Assembly: GCF_007197755.1 (NCBI RefSeq)
Contig: NZ_CP041636.1
Span: 1,958,001 to 2,022,000, forward strand
Direction of reading: 5' to 3'
DNA: 64,000 nucleotides
Source of the DNA: Ferrovibrio terrae
Lineage (GTDB): Bacteria > Pseudomonadota > Alphaproteobacteria > Ferrovibrionales > Ferrovibrionaceae
Under the pieces are notes generated by a model. It saw only the letters and a list, made by a program, of their open reading frames with translations. It had not been told where the DNA came from and did no database searches. Positions 44,649-53,563 of this stretch are shown piece after piece (position 1 is the first letter of the stretch; the number at the start of each line of letters is the position of its first letter). The translations under genes and the position numbers were made by a program.

Positions 44649-45677
44649 ATGGCCATGAGCAGTCCCATGCAGCAAGCGCACAGTGACAGCCAGACCAAGC
44701 CGCTCCTGGACGTACGGAATCTCAACATCTTCTTCGAGATGCCCTACGGCATGGTGCCAGCAGCCAGCGAGATCAGCTTCTCGGTCAATCCTGGCGAACG
44801 TGTCGGCATCGTCGGCGAAAGCGGCTGCGGCAAGACCATCACGGGGCTTTCGCTGCTCGGCCTGCTGCCGCCGCAGATCGCCCGGGTCTCCGGCAGCGCC
44901 ATCTTCGAGAACCAGAATCTGCTGACTATGCAGCGGTCGCAGTTGCGCCGGATATCCGGCGCGGGCATCGGCATGATCTTCCAGGAGCCGATGCGGGCAC
45001 TCGACCCGGTCTTCACCATCGGGGAGCAGATTTCAGAGACGTTACAGGCGCATGCCAATGTGAGCCGCCGTGAGGCGCGCCTGCGTACCATCGACGCGCT
45101 GGCCGAAGTCGGCATCCCGTCGCCTGAACGGCGTTACGACGATTATCCGCATGCCTTGTCTGGCGGCATGCAGCAGCGTGTGATGATTGCGATGGCTCTG
45201 ATCTGCCAGCCCAAGCTGCTGATCGCTGACGAACCGACCACGGCGCTCGATGTCACGGTGCAGGCCCAGATCATCGACCTGCTGCACAAGATCAGCGATG
45301 AGCGCGGTACGGCGCTGCTGTTCATCACCCACGATCTTGGCGTGGTGGCCGAGCTTTGCACCCGCGTGCTGATCCTCTATGCGGGCCAGATCGTCGAGGA
45401 TGCATCGATCGAGAGTGTATACCGTTCGCCCAGGCATCCCTATACCTCGGCACTGTTCCAGTCGATGCCGCGTCTGAGTCTGCGCGGCAAGCCGCTGCCG
45501 TCCATCGGGGGCCGTGTTCCCAGCTTCGCGAATATGCCGGATGGCTGCCGTTTCCGGGAGCGCTGCGCGCATGCGCAGCCTGGCTGCATGCTGAAACCGG
45601 AAATCGAAACTTTCGACGAGCGTCGGGTGCGCTGTTTCCGCGCACGCGAACTCACCCTGCCTGGCGCCGTAGCCTGA
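44649..45677 (+). CDS. ABC transporter ATP-binding protein (DppD/OppD-like)
   Basis: 342 residues from the ATG at 44649, immediately after the permease stop. Walker A GESGCGKT, '[20 protein letters not shown]', signature 'LSGGMQQR', Walker B '[12 protein letters not shown]', H-loop '[13 protein letters not shown]', and the C-terminal cysteine cluster '[15 protein letters not shown]'. Completes the importer with the ATPase at 40129. Confidence 0.93.
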   Translation: MAMSSPMQQAHSDSQTKPLLDVRNLNIFFEMPYGMVPAASEISFSVNPGERVGIVGESGCGKTITGLSLLGLLPPQIARVSGSAIFENQNLLTMQRSQLRRISGAGIGMIFQEPMRALDPVFTIGEQISETLQAHANVSRREARLRTIDALAEVGIPSPERRYDDYPHALSGGMQQRVMIAMALICQPKLLIADEPTTALDVTVQAQIIDLLHKISDERGTALLFITHDLGVVAELCTRVLILYAGQIVEDASIESVYRSPRHPYTSALFQSMPRLSLRGKPLPSIGGRVPSFANMPDGCRFRERCAHAQPGCMLKPEIETFDERRVRCFRARELTLPGAVA

Positions 45678-45700
45678 TCAACGAGAGGAGCTGAACTGAT

Positions 45701-46855
45701 ATGGGTCCGTTGAAGGGGCTTAAAGTGATCGAGATGGCCGGGATCGGCCCGGGGCCGTTCTGCGCGATGATGCTGTCGGATATGGGCGCGGATGTCATCC
45801 GTATCGACCGCGCCGATGCCGTCGGGGCCAAGGGCGAGCGCGATCCGCGTTTTGAAATACTCAATCGCGGGCGCCCCTCTATCGCTCTCGATCTCAAGAA
45901 GCCGCAGGCCATCGAGCTCGTACTAAAGTTGGTGAAGGATGCCGATGTCCTGATGGAAGGCTTCCGGCCCGGCGTCATGGAGCGTCTGGGCCTCGGGCCG
46001 GCGGAGTGCGCCAAGGTGAACCCGAAGCTGGTCTACGGCCGCATTACGGGTTGGGGCCAGGACGGGCCGCTGGCCCAGGCCGCAGGCCACGACATCAATT
46101 ACATCGCTATCACCGGTGCGCTGAACGCCATCGGTCGTGGCGGCGAGGCGCCGGTGCCACCGCTCAACCTGGTCGGCGATTTCGGCGGTGGCTCGATGTA
46201 CATGCTGTTCGGCATTCTGTGTGCCCTGTGGGAGCGCGAGCGATCAGGGACCGGGCAGGTGGTCGATGCCGCCATCGTCGATGGCGTCAATTCGCTGTCC
46301 AGCTTCCTGTTCGGTGCACTTGCCCGCAACGGGTGGGTCAACGAGCGCGGCGCCAATGTGCTCGACGGCGGCCGGCCCTGGTATGACAGCTACCAGACCA
46401 AAGACGGCGGCTATATCTGTATCGGCCCGATTGAAGCGCGCTTCTACCAGCTGTTCCTCGAACGTGTTGGCTTGGCCGGTGAAGGCCTGCCCGACCAGAA
46501 CGATCCCGCCGGCTGGCCTTTGCTGCGCGAACGTTTCACCGCGCTGTTTAAAACCAAAACGCGCGACGAGTGGTCCAGCCTGCTCGAAGGGACGGACGCC
46601 TGCTTTGCACCAGTGCTCAGCATCACCGAGGCGCCGAATCATCCGCACAATGCCGCGCGCGGCAATTTCACCGAGATAGACGGCGTGACGCAGCCGGTGC
46701 CGGCACCGCGCTTCAGTCGTACGAAAGCAGAGATTGCCGGCCCGGCCTCGCGCGCGGGTCAGAAGACGCGCGTCGGCCTTGCCGGCTGGGGGATTTCAGA
46801 CACCGACATCCAGACACTGCTGGATGAAAAAGTGGCCGTGCAGGCGGCGGGTTGA
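45701..46855 (+). CDS. Alpha-methylacyl-CoA racemase-like enzyme (class III CoA-transferase fold)
   Basis: 384 residues. 'GIGPGPFCAMMLSDMGADVI' at the N-terminus, then His130 in 'AAGHDINYIAITGAL' and Asp160 in 'PLNLVGDFGGGSMYM'. These are the catalytic pair known from mycobacterial MCR (H126, D156), with the same 30-residue spacing. It would interconvert 2R and 2S methyl-branched acyl-CoA esters. That, with the branched-chain-type partners nearby, is the best clue that the substrate carries an alpha-methyl branch. Confidence 0.88.
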   Translation: MGPLKGLKVIEMAGIGPGPFCAMMLSDMGADVIRIDRADAVGAKGERDPRFEILNRGRPSIALDLKKPQAIELVLKLVKDADVLMEGFRPGVMERLGLGPAECAKVNPKLVYGRITGWGQDGPLAQAAGHDINYIAITGALNAIGRGGEAPVPPLNLVGDFGGGSMYMLFGILCALWERERSGTGQVVDAAIVDGVNSLSSFLFGALARNGWVNERGANVLDGGRPWYDSYQTKDGGYICIGPIEARFYQLFLERVGLAGEGLPDQNDPAGWPLLRERFTALFKTKTRDEWSSLLEGTDACFAPVLSITEAPNHPHNAARGNFTEIDGVTQPVPAPRFSRTKAEIAGPASRAGQKTRVGLAGWGISDTDIQTLLDEKVAVQAAG

Positions 46856-46864
46856 GGTTCAGTC

Positions 46865-47725
46865 ATGGCGATTTCCTACGACGTGTTGAAGAACCGGTAT
46901 TTCGAGCCCATCACGCAGGACTACGGCACGCGCGACACCATGCTCTACGCACTCGGCGTGTGCTGTGGCGACGATCCGACGGATGCGAAGGACCTGCGGT
47001 TTGTTTACGAGGAGAACCTGCAGGCATTGCCGACGATGGCGACGGTGCTGTGCTTCCCCGGGTTCTGGCTAAAACAGCCGGATACCGGTGTAAACTGGCA
47101 GCATGTGCTGCATGGCGAGCAGTTTCTCACCATGCATCGCCCGCTGCCGCCGAGCGGCAAGCTGGTCGGCAAGCAGCATATCGAGGAAATTGTCGATAAA
47201 GGCCCAGGCCGGGGTGCGCTGATCTATGTCAAGCGCGAGCTGAGCGACGCCGTGACCGGCGAGCCGGTCTGCACCGTGGGCCTGTCGAGCTTTGCGCGCG
47301 CTGATGGCGGTTTTGGCGGCCCATCGGGTCCGGCGAGGCCGGCGCACCAGATTCCGGAGGGTGCGCCGGATATGGTATGCGACCTGCGCACCTGGAAGCA
47401 TTCCGGGCTGATCTATCGTCTGAATGGCGATTATAATCCGTTGCATGCCGATCCTGCGGTGGCGACAGCGGCTGGCTTCGAGCGGCCGATCCTGCATGGC
47501 CTGTGCACCTATGGCGTTGCCGGCCGCGCCCTGATCCGCAGCCTCTGCGACAATGACGCTTCGCGGCTGAAGCAGCTCAATGTGCGCTTCTCCGCTCCGG
47601 TCTATCCCGGTGAGACGATCCGTACCGAAATCTGGCAGCAGGGCCCGGGACTGGCCGCATTCCGCAGCCGTGCGGTCGAGCGCGACAAGGTCGTCCTCGA
47701 TAACGGGATGCTGGTCTACGCATGA
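46865..47725 (+). CDS. MaoC-like (R)-specific enoyl-CoA hydratase, double hot-dog
   Basis: 286 residues: an N-terminal hot-dog half ('ENLQALPTMATVLCFPGFWL') and a C-terminal hydratase-2 half with 'YRLNGDYNPLHADPAVATAA' and 'FERPILHGLCTYGVAGRAL'. The catalytic Asp and His lie in GDYNPLHADP. It resembles the peroxisomal MFE-2 hydratase domain. The SDR at 49324 resembles the matching dehydrogenase domain, so the two could act in sequence. Its stop overlaps the next start (ATGA). Confidence 0.88.
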   Translation: MAISYDVLKNRYFEPITQDYGTRDTMLYALGVCCGDDPTDAKDLRFVYEENLQALPTMATVLCFPGFWLKQPDTGVNWQHVLHGEQFLTMHRPLPPSGKLVGKQHIEEIVDKGPGRGALIYVKRELSDAVTGEPVCTVGLSSFARADGGFGGPSGPARPAHQIPEGAPDMVCDLRTWKHSGLIYRLNGDYNPLHADPAVATAAGFERPILHGLCTYGVAGRALIRSLCDNDASRLKQLNVRFSAPVYPGETIRTEIWQQGPGLAAFRSRAVERDKVVLDNGMLVYA

Positions 47726-49269
47726 GCCCTGTGCAGACAAACACGCGCGCTATCGTGTCCGGCGATATGGTGCGCCCGATCGGCGAAGTCTCGCGTCGGG
47801 CCGGTCATATTGCCTTCGGCCTGAACCGTCTCGGCATCGGCCCCGGCACCGCTGTGGCGATCCTGATGCGCAACGAGATTTCATTTGTCGAAGTCAGCCA
47901 GGGCATCACCATGCTGGGCGCATATGCCGTGCCGCTGAACTGGCATCTGGCGCCGCCGGAAATCGAATACGTGCTGGGCGACTGTGCCGCGCAGGTGTTG
48001 TTCGTCCATGCCGATCTGCTTGATCTGGTGCCCCCGTCGGTTCTGGTCGACAACAAATTGACCGTGATCGTGGTCCGCACGCCAGAAGACGTCTGCAAGG
48101 CCTACCAGGTTTCACCTGCCAGGGCGGCGGTCCCGTCCGGGATGCTCGAACTGGAAAGCTGGATCGGCCTGCAGCAGGCCTGGACGGTGCCGCCCGTTCC
48201 GGCACCCGAAAGCATCATCTACACTTCCGGCACGACCGGAAAACCGAAAGGCGTGCGGCGCAATCCGCCCACGGCCGAACAGCGCCGCCGCCTCGACACC
48301 ATGCGCGAGCAGGTCTATGGCCTGCGCGCCGGTATCCGGTTGCTGGTGCCGGCACCGATGTATCACGCCGCGCCGAATGTCTTCGCCATGGCTGGCGCCA
48401 AGGTTGCCGAGCATCTGGTGCTGATGCCGAAGTTCGACGCTGAGGATTTTTTGCGGCTGGTCGAACAGCACCGCATCACCAATATCGTGACGGTGCCGAC
48501 CATGTTCGTGCGCCTGCTGCGGCTGCCCGAAGCGGTGCGCCGGCGCTATGACCTGAGATCGCTGCGGATGGTGCACCATGCCGCCGCACCATGCCCGCCG
48601 GACGTGAAGCGAGCCATGATCGAATGGTTCGGCCCGATCATCCATGAATGGTATGGCACGACGGAATCGAGCGTCGTCACCGCCTGTAACAGCGAGGAAT
48701 GGCTGTCGCATCCGGGCACGGTGGGGCGTGCGATACCGGGAGCGCGCATCGAAGTGGTCGGGGAAGATGGTGCAGTGTTGCCGCCGGGCAGTCCGGGCGA
48801 GCTCTATGTCGGCCTCGATTTCCTGCCTGACTTCACCTACCACAATCGCAGTGAGGACCGGCAGCAGATCGGGCGCAACGGCCTGATCACCGGTGGCGAT
48901 ATCGGCTACCTGGATGCCGAGGGCTTCCTGTTCCTGTGCGACCGCAAGAAAGACATGGTCATTTCAGGCGGCGTGAACATCTACCCTTCGGAGGTGGAAG
49001 CCGCGCTGCTGTCGATGCCCGCGGTGCTGGACTGCGCGGTGATCGGCATTCCCGATGCGGAATTCGGCGAAGCCGTGTTGGCCCTGGTGGTACAGGACGG
49101 CAGCACCGACGAGGCCGCGATCCGCAAAGAGCTTGGCCAGAGACTGGCGCGATTCAAGTTACCCAAAGCGATCGAGTTTCGTGACAGCCTGCCGCGCGAC
49201 GACGCCGGCAAGCTGCTCAAGCGCCGGCTGCGTGAGCCCTACTGGGAGAATGCCCCGCGGGTGATCTAG
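47722..49269 (+). CDS. AMP-binding acyl-CoA ligase
   Basis: 515 residues of the ANL superfamily. AMP-binding loop 'YTSGTTGKPKGV', 'HEWYGTTESSVV', hinge 'GDIGYLDAEGFLFLCDRKKD', 'VISGGVNIYPSEVEAAL', and the C-terminal catalytic Lys in 'GKLLKRRLR'. It activates a carboxylic acid with ATP and CoA. The N-terminus is slightly short for the family. One of two such ligases in this operon, which suggests two different acids are activated. Confidence 0.92.
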   Translation: MSPVQTNTRAIVSGDMVRPIGEVSRRAGHIAFGLNRLGIGPGTAVAILMRNEISFVEVSQGITMLGAYAVPLNWHLAPPEIEYVLGDCAAQVLFVHADLLDLVPPSVLVDNKLTVIVVRTPEDVCKAYQVSPARAAVPSGMLELESWIGLQQAWTVPPVPAPESIIYTSGTTGKPKGVRRNPPTAEQRRRLDTMREQVYGLRAGIRLLVPAPMYHAAPNVFAMAGAKVAEHLVLMPKFDAEDFLRLVEQHRITNIVTVPTMFVRLLRLPEAVRRRYDLRSLRMVHHAAAPCPPDVKRAMIEWFGPIIHEWYGTTESSVVTACNSEEWLSHPGTVGRAIPGARIEVVGEDGAVLPPGSPGELYVGLDFLPDFTYHNRSEDRQQIGRNGLITGGDIGYLDAEGFLFLCDRKKDMVISGGVNIYPSEVEAALLSMPAVLDCAVIGIPDAEFGEAVLALVVQDGSTDEAAIRKELGQRLARFKLPKAIEFRDSLPRDDAGKLLKRRLREPYWENAPRVI

Positions 49270-49323
49270 CGGCCGGTATTGCAATTGATAGTTCACAAAA
49301 ATAGAGCAGTCAGGAGAAAGAAA

Positions 49324-50250
49324 ATGACAACCGCAGAATGCCTGAAAGACAAGGTGATCGTCATAACCGGCGCTGGCCGTGGCATCGGCCGCGCCATTGC
49401 GTTGCTGGCAGCCGAACAGGGCGCCAAGGTGGTGGTCAACGATCTGGGCGGTGCGTCCGATGGTGAGGGCGGCGCCGATGCCTCGCCGGCCGAATCTGTT
49501 GTCGAGGAAATCCGCAAGGCGGGCGGCAAGGCCGTCGCGAATACCGACAGCGTCGCGGAAGCCTCCGGTGCCAACAACATCATCAAGACTGCGATCGACA
49601 GCTTCGGCCAGATCGACTGCGTGGTGAACAACGCCGGCATCCTGCGCGACCGTATCTTCCACCGCATGTCGGTGGTCGATTTCGAGATGGTGATCAAGGT
49701 CCATCTGCTCGGCAGCTTCTACGTCGCGCGCGCGGCGGCGCCATATTTCAAGGAGCAGAACAGCGGCTCCTATGTGCATTTCACCTCGACCTCGGGCCTG
49801 ATCGGCAATTTCGGGCAGAGCAACTACGCGGCGGCCAAGCTCGGCGTCGTCGGCCTGTCCAAGGGCATCGCGATGGACATGCAGCGCTACAATGTGCGCT
49901 CCAACTGCATCGCACCATTTGCCTGGAGCCGGCTGATCGGCACCATTCCGACCGAGGGCGATCCGGAAAAGGAACGTCGTGTGCAGCGGTTGCAGGAAAT
50001 GGGTCCGGAAAAGATCGCGCCGCTGGCGGTCTATCTCGCCAGCGACCTGTCCGAGAATGTGAGCGGGCAGATCTTCGGCTCGCGTATGAACGAAATCTTC
50101 CTGTTCAGCCAGCATCGGCCTATCCGCTCGACGCATCGCAGCGAAGGCTGGACGCCGCAGAGCATCGCCGAGCATGGTATGCCGGCGATGGAGAGCAACT
50201 TCCTGCCGCTCAGCCGCACGGCCGATATCATCGGCTGGGATCCGATCTGA
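49324..50250 (+). CDS. Short-chain dehydrogenase, MFE-2/17beta-HSD4-like
   Basis: 308 residues from the ATG at 49324 (CAGGAG upstream). Cofactor motif 'TGAGRGIGRAIALLA', then 'VVVNDLGGASDGEGGADAS', which is typical of the (3R)-hydroxyacyl-CoA dehydrogenase domain of peroxisomal MFE-2. Also NNAG, Ser in 'FTSTSGLIG' and catalytic Tyr/Lys in 'SNYAAAKLG'. The C-terminal 45 residues are longer than in most SDRs. Likely oxidises the hydroxyacyl-CoA made by the hydratase at 46865. Confidence 0.9.
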   Translation: MTTAECLKDKVIVITGAGRGIGRAIALLAAEQGAKVVVNDLGGASDGEGGADASPAESVVEEIRKAGGKAVANTDSVAEASGANNIIKTAIDSFGQIDCVVNNAGILRDRIFHRMSVVDFEMVIKVHLLGSFYVARAAAPYFKEQNSGSYVHFTSTSGLIGNFGQSNYAAAKLGVVGLSKGIAMDMQRYNVRSNCIAPFAWSRLIGTIPTEGDPEKERRVQRLQEMGPEKIAPLAVYLASDLSENVSGQIFGSRMNEIFLFSQHRPIRSTHRSEGWTPQSIAEHGMPAMESNFLPLSRTADIIGWDPI

Positions 50251-50265
50251 GGAAGGCCGCCGGGC

Positions 50266-51432
50266 ATGAGCACGCATAGCAGATCGTATATCGTCGGCGT
50301 CTACGAGCATCCGACGCGGAAAGCCACAGACAAATCGGTGGTGCAGCTCCACGCGGAATCCGCGCTCGGCGCCCTGCGTGACGCCGGGCTTACCGCGGCG
50401 GATGTTGATGGTTACTTCTGTGGTGGCGATGCGCCCGGCGGAATCCAGACTGTCGAGTATCTTGGCCTGAAACTGCGGCATTTCGATGCCACCGAGGCTG
50501 GCGGCGCCAGTTATGTACTGGATGTCGGTCATGCGGCACAGGCGATTGCGGCGGGTAAATGCAGCGTCGCGCTGATCACGCTGGGTGGCCGGCCGCGTTC
50601 CGAAGGTGTCGCCACGGGCACCACGCCGCGGATTTACAATGCGGCCTCGCCGGATGTGCCCTTCGAAGCCCCGTTCGGCGCCACGGTCGTCAACATGTAT
50701 GCCATGTCGGCGGCGCGGCACATGTATGAATATGGCACCACGGGCGAGCAGTTGGCCTGGATCAAGGTCGCGGCCTCACATCATGCCCAGCACAATCCGA
50801 ATGCGCTGCTGCGCGATGTGGTCACGGTGGAGGAGGTGATGGCCTCGCCGGTGATTGCCGATCCGCTGCGTCGGCTGGATTGCTGTGTCATCACCGATGG
50901 CGGCGGCGCCATCATTGTGGCGCGGGAAGATATCGCCCACCGGCTGAAACGGCCGCTGGTGAAAGTGCGGGGCACTGGCGAAGCGATCAAGCATAGTGCG
51001 GGCGGTCGCGTGGTCACGACCGTCTCTGCCGCTGCGGTTTCCGGTGCAACCGCCTTTGCCGAAGCCGGTATTACGCCCGCGGATATCGATTATGTCTCGC
51101 TCTACGACAGCTTCACCATTACGACGCTGATCCAGATCGAGGATCTCGGTTTCTGTGCCAAAGGCGAGGGCGGGCGGTTCGTCGCTGATGGCAACCTGAT
51201 TTCCGGTGTTGGCAAGCTGCCATTCAATACGGACGGCGGCGGGTTGTGCAACAACCATCCGGCCAATCGCGGCGGCATCACCAAGGTGATCGAAGCCGTG
51301 CGCCAGTTGCGTGGCGAGGCGCATCCGAAGGTTCAGGTCAAGGATTGCCGCCTGGCCCTGGCCAATGCGATCGGCGGCGCGGCGCTGGCCAACCGGCATT
51401 GCAGCGCAACCCTGATTATGGAACGGGAGTGA
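50266..51432 (+). CDS. SCP2/Ltp-type thiolase-fold protein lacking the nucleophilic Cys (possible acyl-CoA retro-aldolase)
   Basis: 388 residues with a thiolase fold of the lipid-transfer-protein kind ('GVYEHPTRKATDKSV', 'AGITPADIDYVSLYDSFTIT', 'NTDGGGLCNNHPANRGGITK'). Where thiolases have their reactive Cys, this one reads 'DATEAGGAS' (residues 74-82), with no Cys. Steroid-side-chain aldolases such as Ltp2 also lack it and need a DUF35 partner; the next gene, 7 bp away, is exactly that. I therefore favour a carbon-carbon retro-aldol cleavage over thiolysis, as inference. Confidence 0.82.
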   Translation: MSTHSRSYIVGVYEHPTRKATDKSVVQLHAESALGALRDAGLTAADVDGYFCGGDAPGGIQTVEYLGLKLRHFDATEAGGASYVLDVGHAAQAIAAGKCSVALITLGGRPRSEGVATGTTPRIYNAASPDVPFEAPFGATVVNMYAMSAARHMYEYGTTGEQLAWIKVAASHHAQHNPNALLRDVVTVEEVMASPVIADPLRRLDCCVITDGGGAIIVAREDIAHRLKRPLVKVRGTGEAIKHSAGGRVVTTVSAAAVSGATAFAEAGITPADIDYVSLYDSFTITTLIQIEDLGFCAKGEGGRFVADGNLISGVGKLPFNTDGGGLCNNHPANRGGITKVIEAVRQLRGEAHPKVQVKDCRLALANAIGGAALANRHCSATLIMERE

Positions 51433-51439
51433 CCACGCC

Positions 51440-51838
51440 ATGACTCAAGTCCAGCGCGAGGTGATGCCTCCCACAATCAGCCCGGAAACAGCACATTTCT
51501 GGGAAGCAGCACGCAACGGCAAGCTCGCCCTGCGTTACTGTCGCAGCTGCAAGCAGCATCATTACTATCCGCGTTCGATCTGTCCGCTGTGTTTCAGCGA
51601 CGAGACCGAATGGCGCGACAGCCCGGGCCGCGGCGTGATCCACTCCTTTTCGGTCATGCGCAAAGCACCGGTTCCCTATGCGATTGCCTATATCGAGCTT
51701 GCCGAGGGCACGATGATGCTGAGCAACGTGATCAACTGCGATCTGGACGCTTTGGCGATCGGGCAACGCGTCAGGTTGCAGTTCCTGCCATTCGACGGCG
51801 GTGCGCTGCCGGTTTTCGAACCCGACGACGCAAAATAA
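51440..51838 (+). CDS. DUF35 OB-fold protein with zinc ribbon, partner of the thiolase-fold protein
   Basis: 132 residues. N-terminal rubredoxin-like zinc ribbon with Cys pairs in 'RYCRSCKQHHYYPR' and 'CPLCFSDETEW', then an OB-fold ('GRGVIHSFSVMRKAPVPYAI', 'GQRVRLQF'). Proteins of this family bind SCP2-type thiolases or aldolases and may bind acyl-CoA. It follows its presumed partner by 7 bp. Confidence 0.9.
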   Translation: MTQVQREVMPPTISPETAHFWEAARNGKLALRYCRSCKQHHYYPRSICPLCFSDETEWRDSPGRGVIHSFSVMRKAPVPYAIAYIELAEGTMMLSNVINCDLDALAIGQRVRLQFLPFDGGALPVFEPDDAK

Positions 51839-51852
51839 AGCCGGCGCGCCGC

Positions 51853-53451
51853 ATGGCCTATTTCCCGGAGTCTTACAATCCGTTTGAAGGCATGAACCTG
51901 GAATGGCTGCTGGCCGCGCAGGCGCAGCGGCGTGGCGGCCATCCCTTCATCGTCTTCGAGCCGTTCGACCGGCCCGCGCAGACACTGACTTACGCGGAAT
52001 TCCACGACACGGCTGTTCGTCTCGCCAATGGCCTGCGACAGCGCGGTATCAAACGCGGCAGCCGCATCATCATCCATCTCGACAACTGCCCGGAGTTCCT
52101 GTTGGCCTGGTGTGCCTGCGGAATCGTCGGTGCCATCGCGGTCACCACCAACACACGCTGTTCGGAAGATGAGCTGCGCTATTTCTCGGATCATTGCGAC
52201 GCCGAGGCAGTGATTACGCAGCCCCAGTATGCCGGCATGGTGCAGAGCGCCTGCCGGACCGCGCGGTGGATTGCCGTCACCGATCACAATGCCGGCGAGC
52301 CGGCGACGGGATCGGAGCGTCCGGCCGAATCAGAACGCTTCATGCGTTTGCTTTCCGCAGTTGGAAACAGCGATATCGTCCCACCTGGCCCGGACACACC
52401 GCTGGGTGTGCAGTATACCTCCGGCACGACGTCGCGGCCCAAGGCTGTGCTGTGGACCCATGCCAACGCCTTGTGGGCGGCTCGCGTTGGTGCCAGCCAT
52501 GAAGGCCTGGTGCCTTCCGACGTGCATCATTGCGTACTGCCGCTGTTTCATACGAATGCGCTGTCTTATTCGTGGCTGTCCTGCTTCTGGGCCGGCGCGA
52601 CCTTCGTGCTGCAGCCGCGCTTCAGTTCCAGCCGGTTCTGGGAGGTGGCGGTCAGGAATCGCAGCACCTGGAGTTCGATCACCGGCTTCTGCTATCGCGC
52701 CCTGGCCAATGTCGAGATGCCGCAGAAGCACTATTTCCGCTGCTGGGGCGTGGCGCTGACCGATCCGCTGGTGCGCGACACCTTCGGTATTCCTCCGCTG
52801 AGCTGGTGGGGCATGACCGAAACGCTGACGCAGGGCATCATCGGCTATCCGCATTTGCCGGTGGCGGATGGCGCCATCGGGCGACCGGCGCCGGAATACA
52901 CCATCCGGATCTGCGATGCCGATGGCCGTCCGGTTCGCCGTGGCGAGACCGGAACAATTCATATCGGCGGCCAGCGTGGCGTCTCGCTGTTCAGGGAATA
53001 TCTTGGCGATGAGACGGCTACTGCGGCCGCTTTCGACGAGGACGGCTTCTTCAATACCGGTGACCAGGTCACGGTCCTGCAGGATGGCAGTGTACGCTTC
53101 GCCGACCGGCTCAAGGACATGCTCAAGGTTGGCGGCGAGAATGTCGCCTCCTCCGAAATAGAGCGGGTGCTGAATGCCTTGGACGGCATCGAGGAGTCGG
53201 CCGTGGTTGGCAAGGCACATCCGATGCTGGACGAGGTGCCCGTGGCTTTTATCCGGCTTGGTCCAGCCCTGGCAGGACAAGCCCCGGACGCCATTGAAAG
53301 CCTGGTCAAGGCCGCCTGTAAAAAGCTGCTTGCCGACTTCAAGATTCCCCGGGAGGTTCACATCGTCGAGGATTTCCCACGGGTCAGCGTCGGTAAAATC
53401 TCCAAGCCGCAATTACGGGCGATCTTGAAAGCGATTCCGCAACATTGGTAA
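51853..53451 (+). CDS. AMP-binding acyl-CoA ligase (second)
   Basis: 532 residues from the ATG at 51853; the longer frame to 51589 overlaps the DUF35 gene. Motifs: 'YTSGTTSRPKAVLWTHAN', 'WWGMTETLTQG', 'DGSVRFADRLKDMLKVGGEN' and catalytic Lys in 'RVSVGKISKPQLR'. It resembles crotonobetaine/carnitine- or ATP-dependent CoA ligases of the CaiC type. Last gene of unit A; its stop is 7 bp before operator B. Confidence 0.92.
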   Translation: MAYFPESYNPFEGMNLEWLLAAQAQRRGGHPFIVFEPFDRPAQTLTYAEFHDTAVRLANGLRQRGIKRGSRIIIHLDNCPEFLLAWCACGIVGAIAVTTNTRCSEDELRYFSDHCDAEAVITQPQYAGMVQSACRTARWIAVTDHNAGEPATGSERPAESERFMRLLSAVGNSDIVPPGPDTPLGVQYTSGTTSRPKAVLWTHANALWAARVGASHEGLVPSDVHHCVLPLFHTNALSYSWLSCFWAGATFVLQPRFSSSRFWEVAVRNRSTWSSITGFCYRALANVEMPQKHYFRCWGVALTDPLVRDTFGIPPLSWWGMTETLTQGIIGYPHLPVADGAIGRPAPEYTIRICDADGRPVRRGETGTIHIGGQRGVSLFREYLGDETATAAAFDEDGFFNTGDQVTVLQDGSVRFADRLKDMLKVGGENVASSEIERVLNALDGIEESAVVGKAHPMLDEVPVAFIRLGPALAGQAPDAIESLVKAACKKLLADFKIPREVHIVEDFPRVSVGKISKPQLRAILKAIPQHW

Positions 53452-53457
53452 CTTGAA

Positions 53458-53471
53458 AACTGTTGACAATT
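53458..53471 (+). promoter_or_regulatory. GntR operator site B, with overlapping promoter
   Basis: AACTGTTGACAATT, 13 of 14 to the shared motif. Its TTGACA (53463-53468) is followed after 17 bp by AAATAT (53486-53491), a plausible sigma-70 promoter for the flavoprotein operon. Regulator binding here would cover the -35. Confidence 0.68.
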
Positions 53472-53563
53472 TACGATTCCTCGGCAAATATGCAGATTAA
53501 GTAGGGATTTCCGGGGTTTGCCGTGTGGTGCCCCGATTGAGCAAAGGGAAGGAAGCGGACGCG

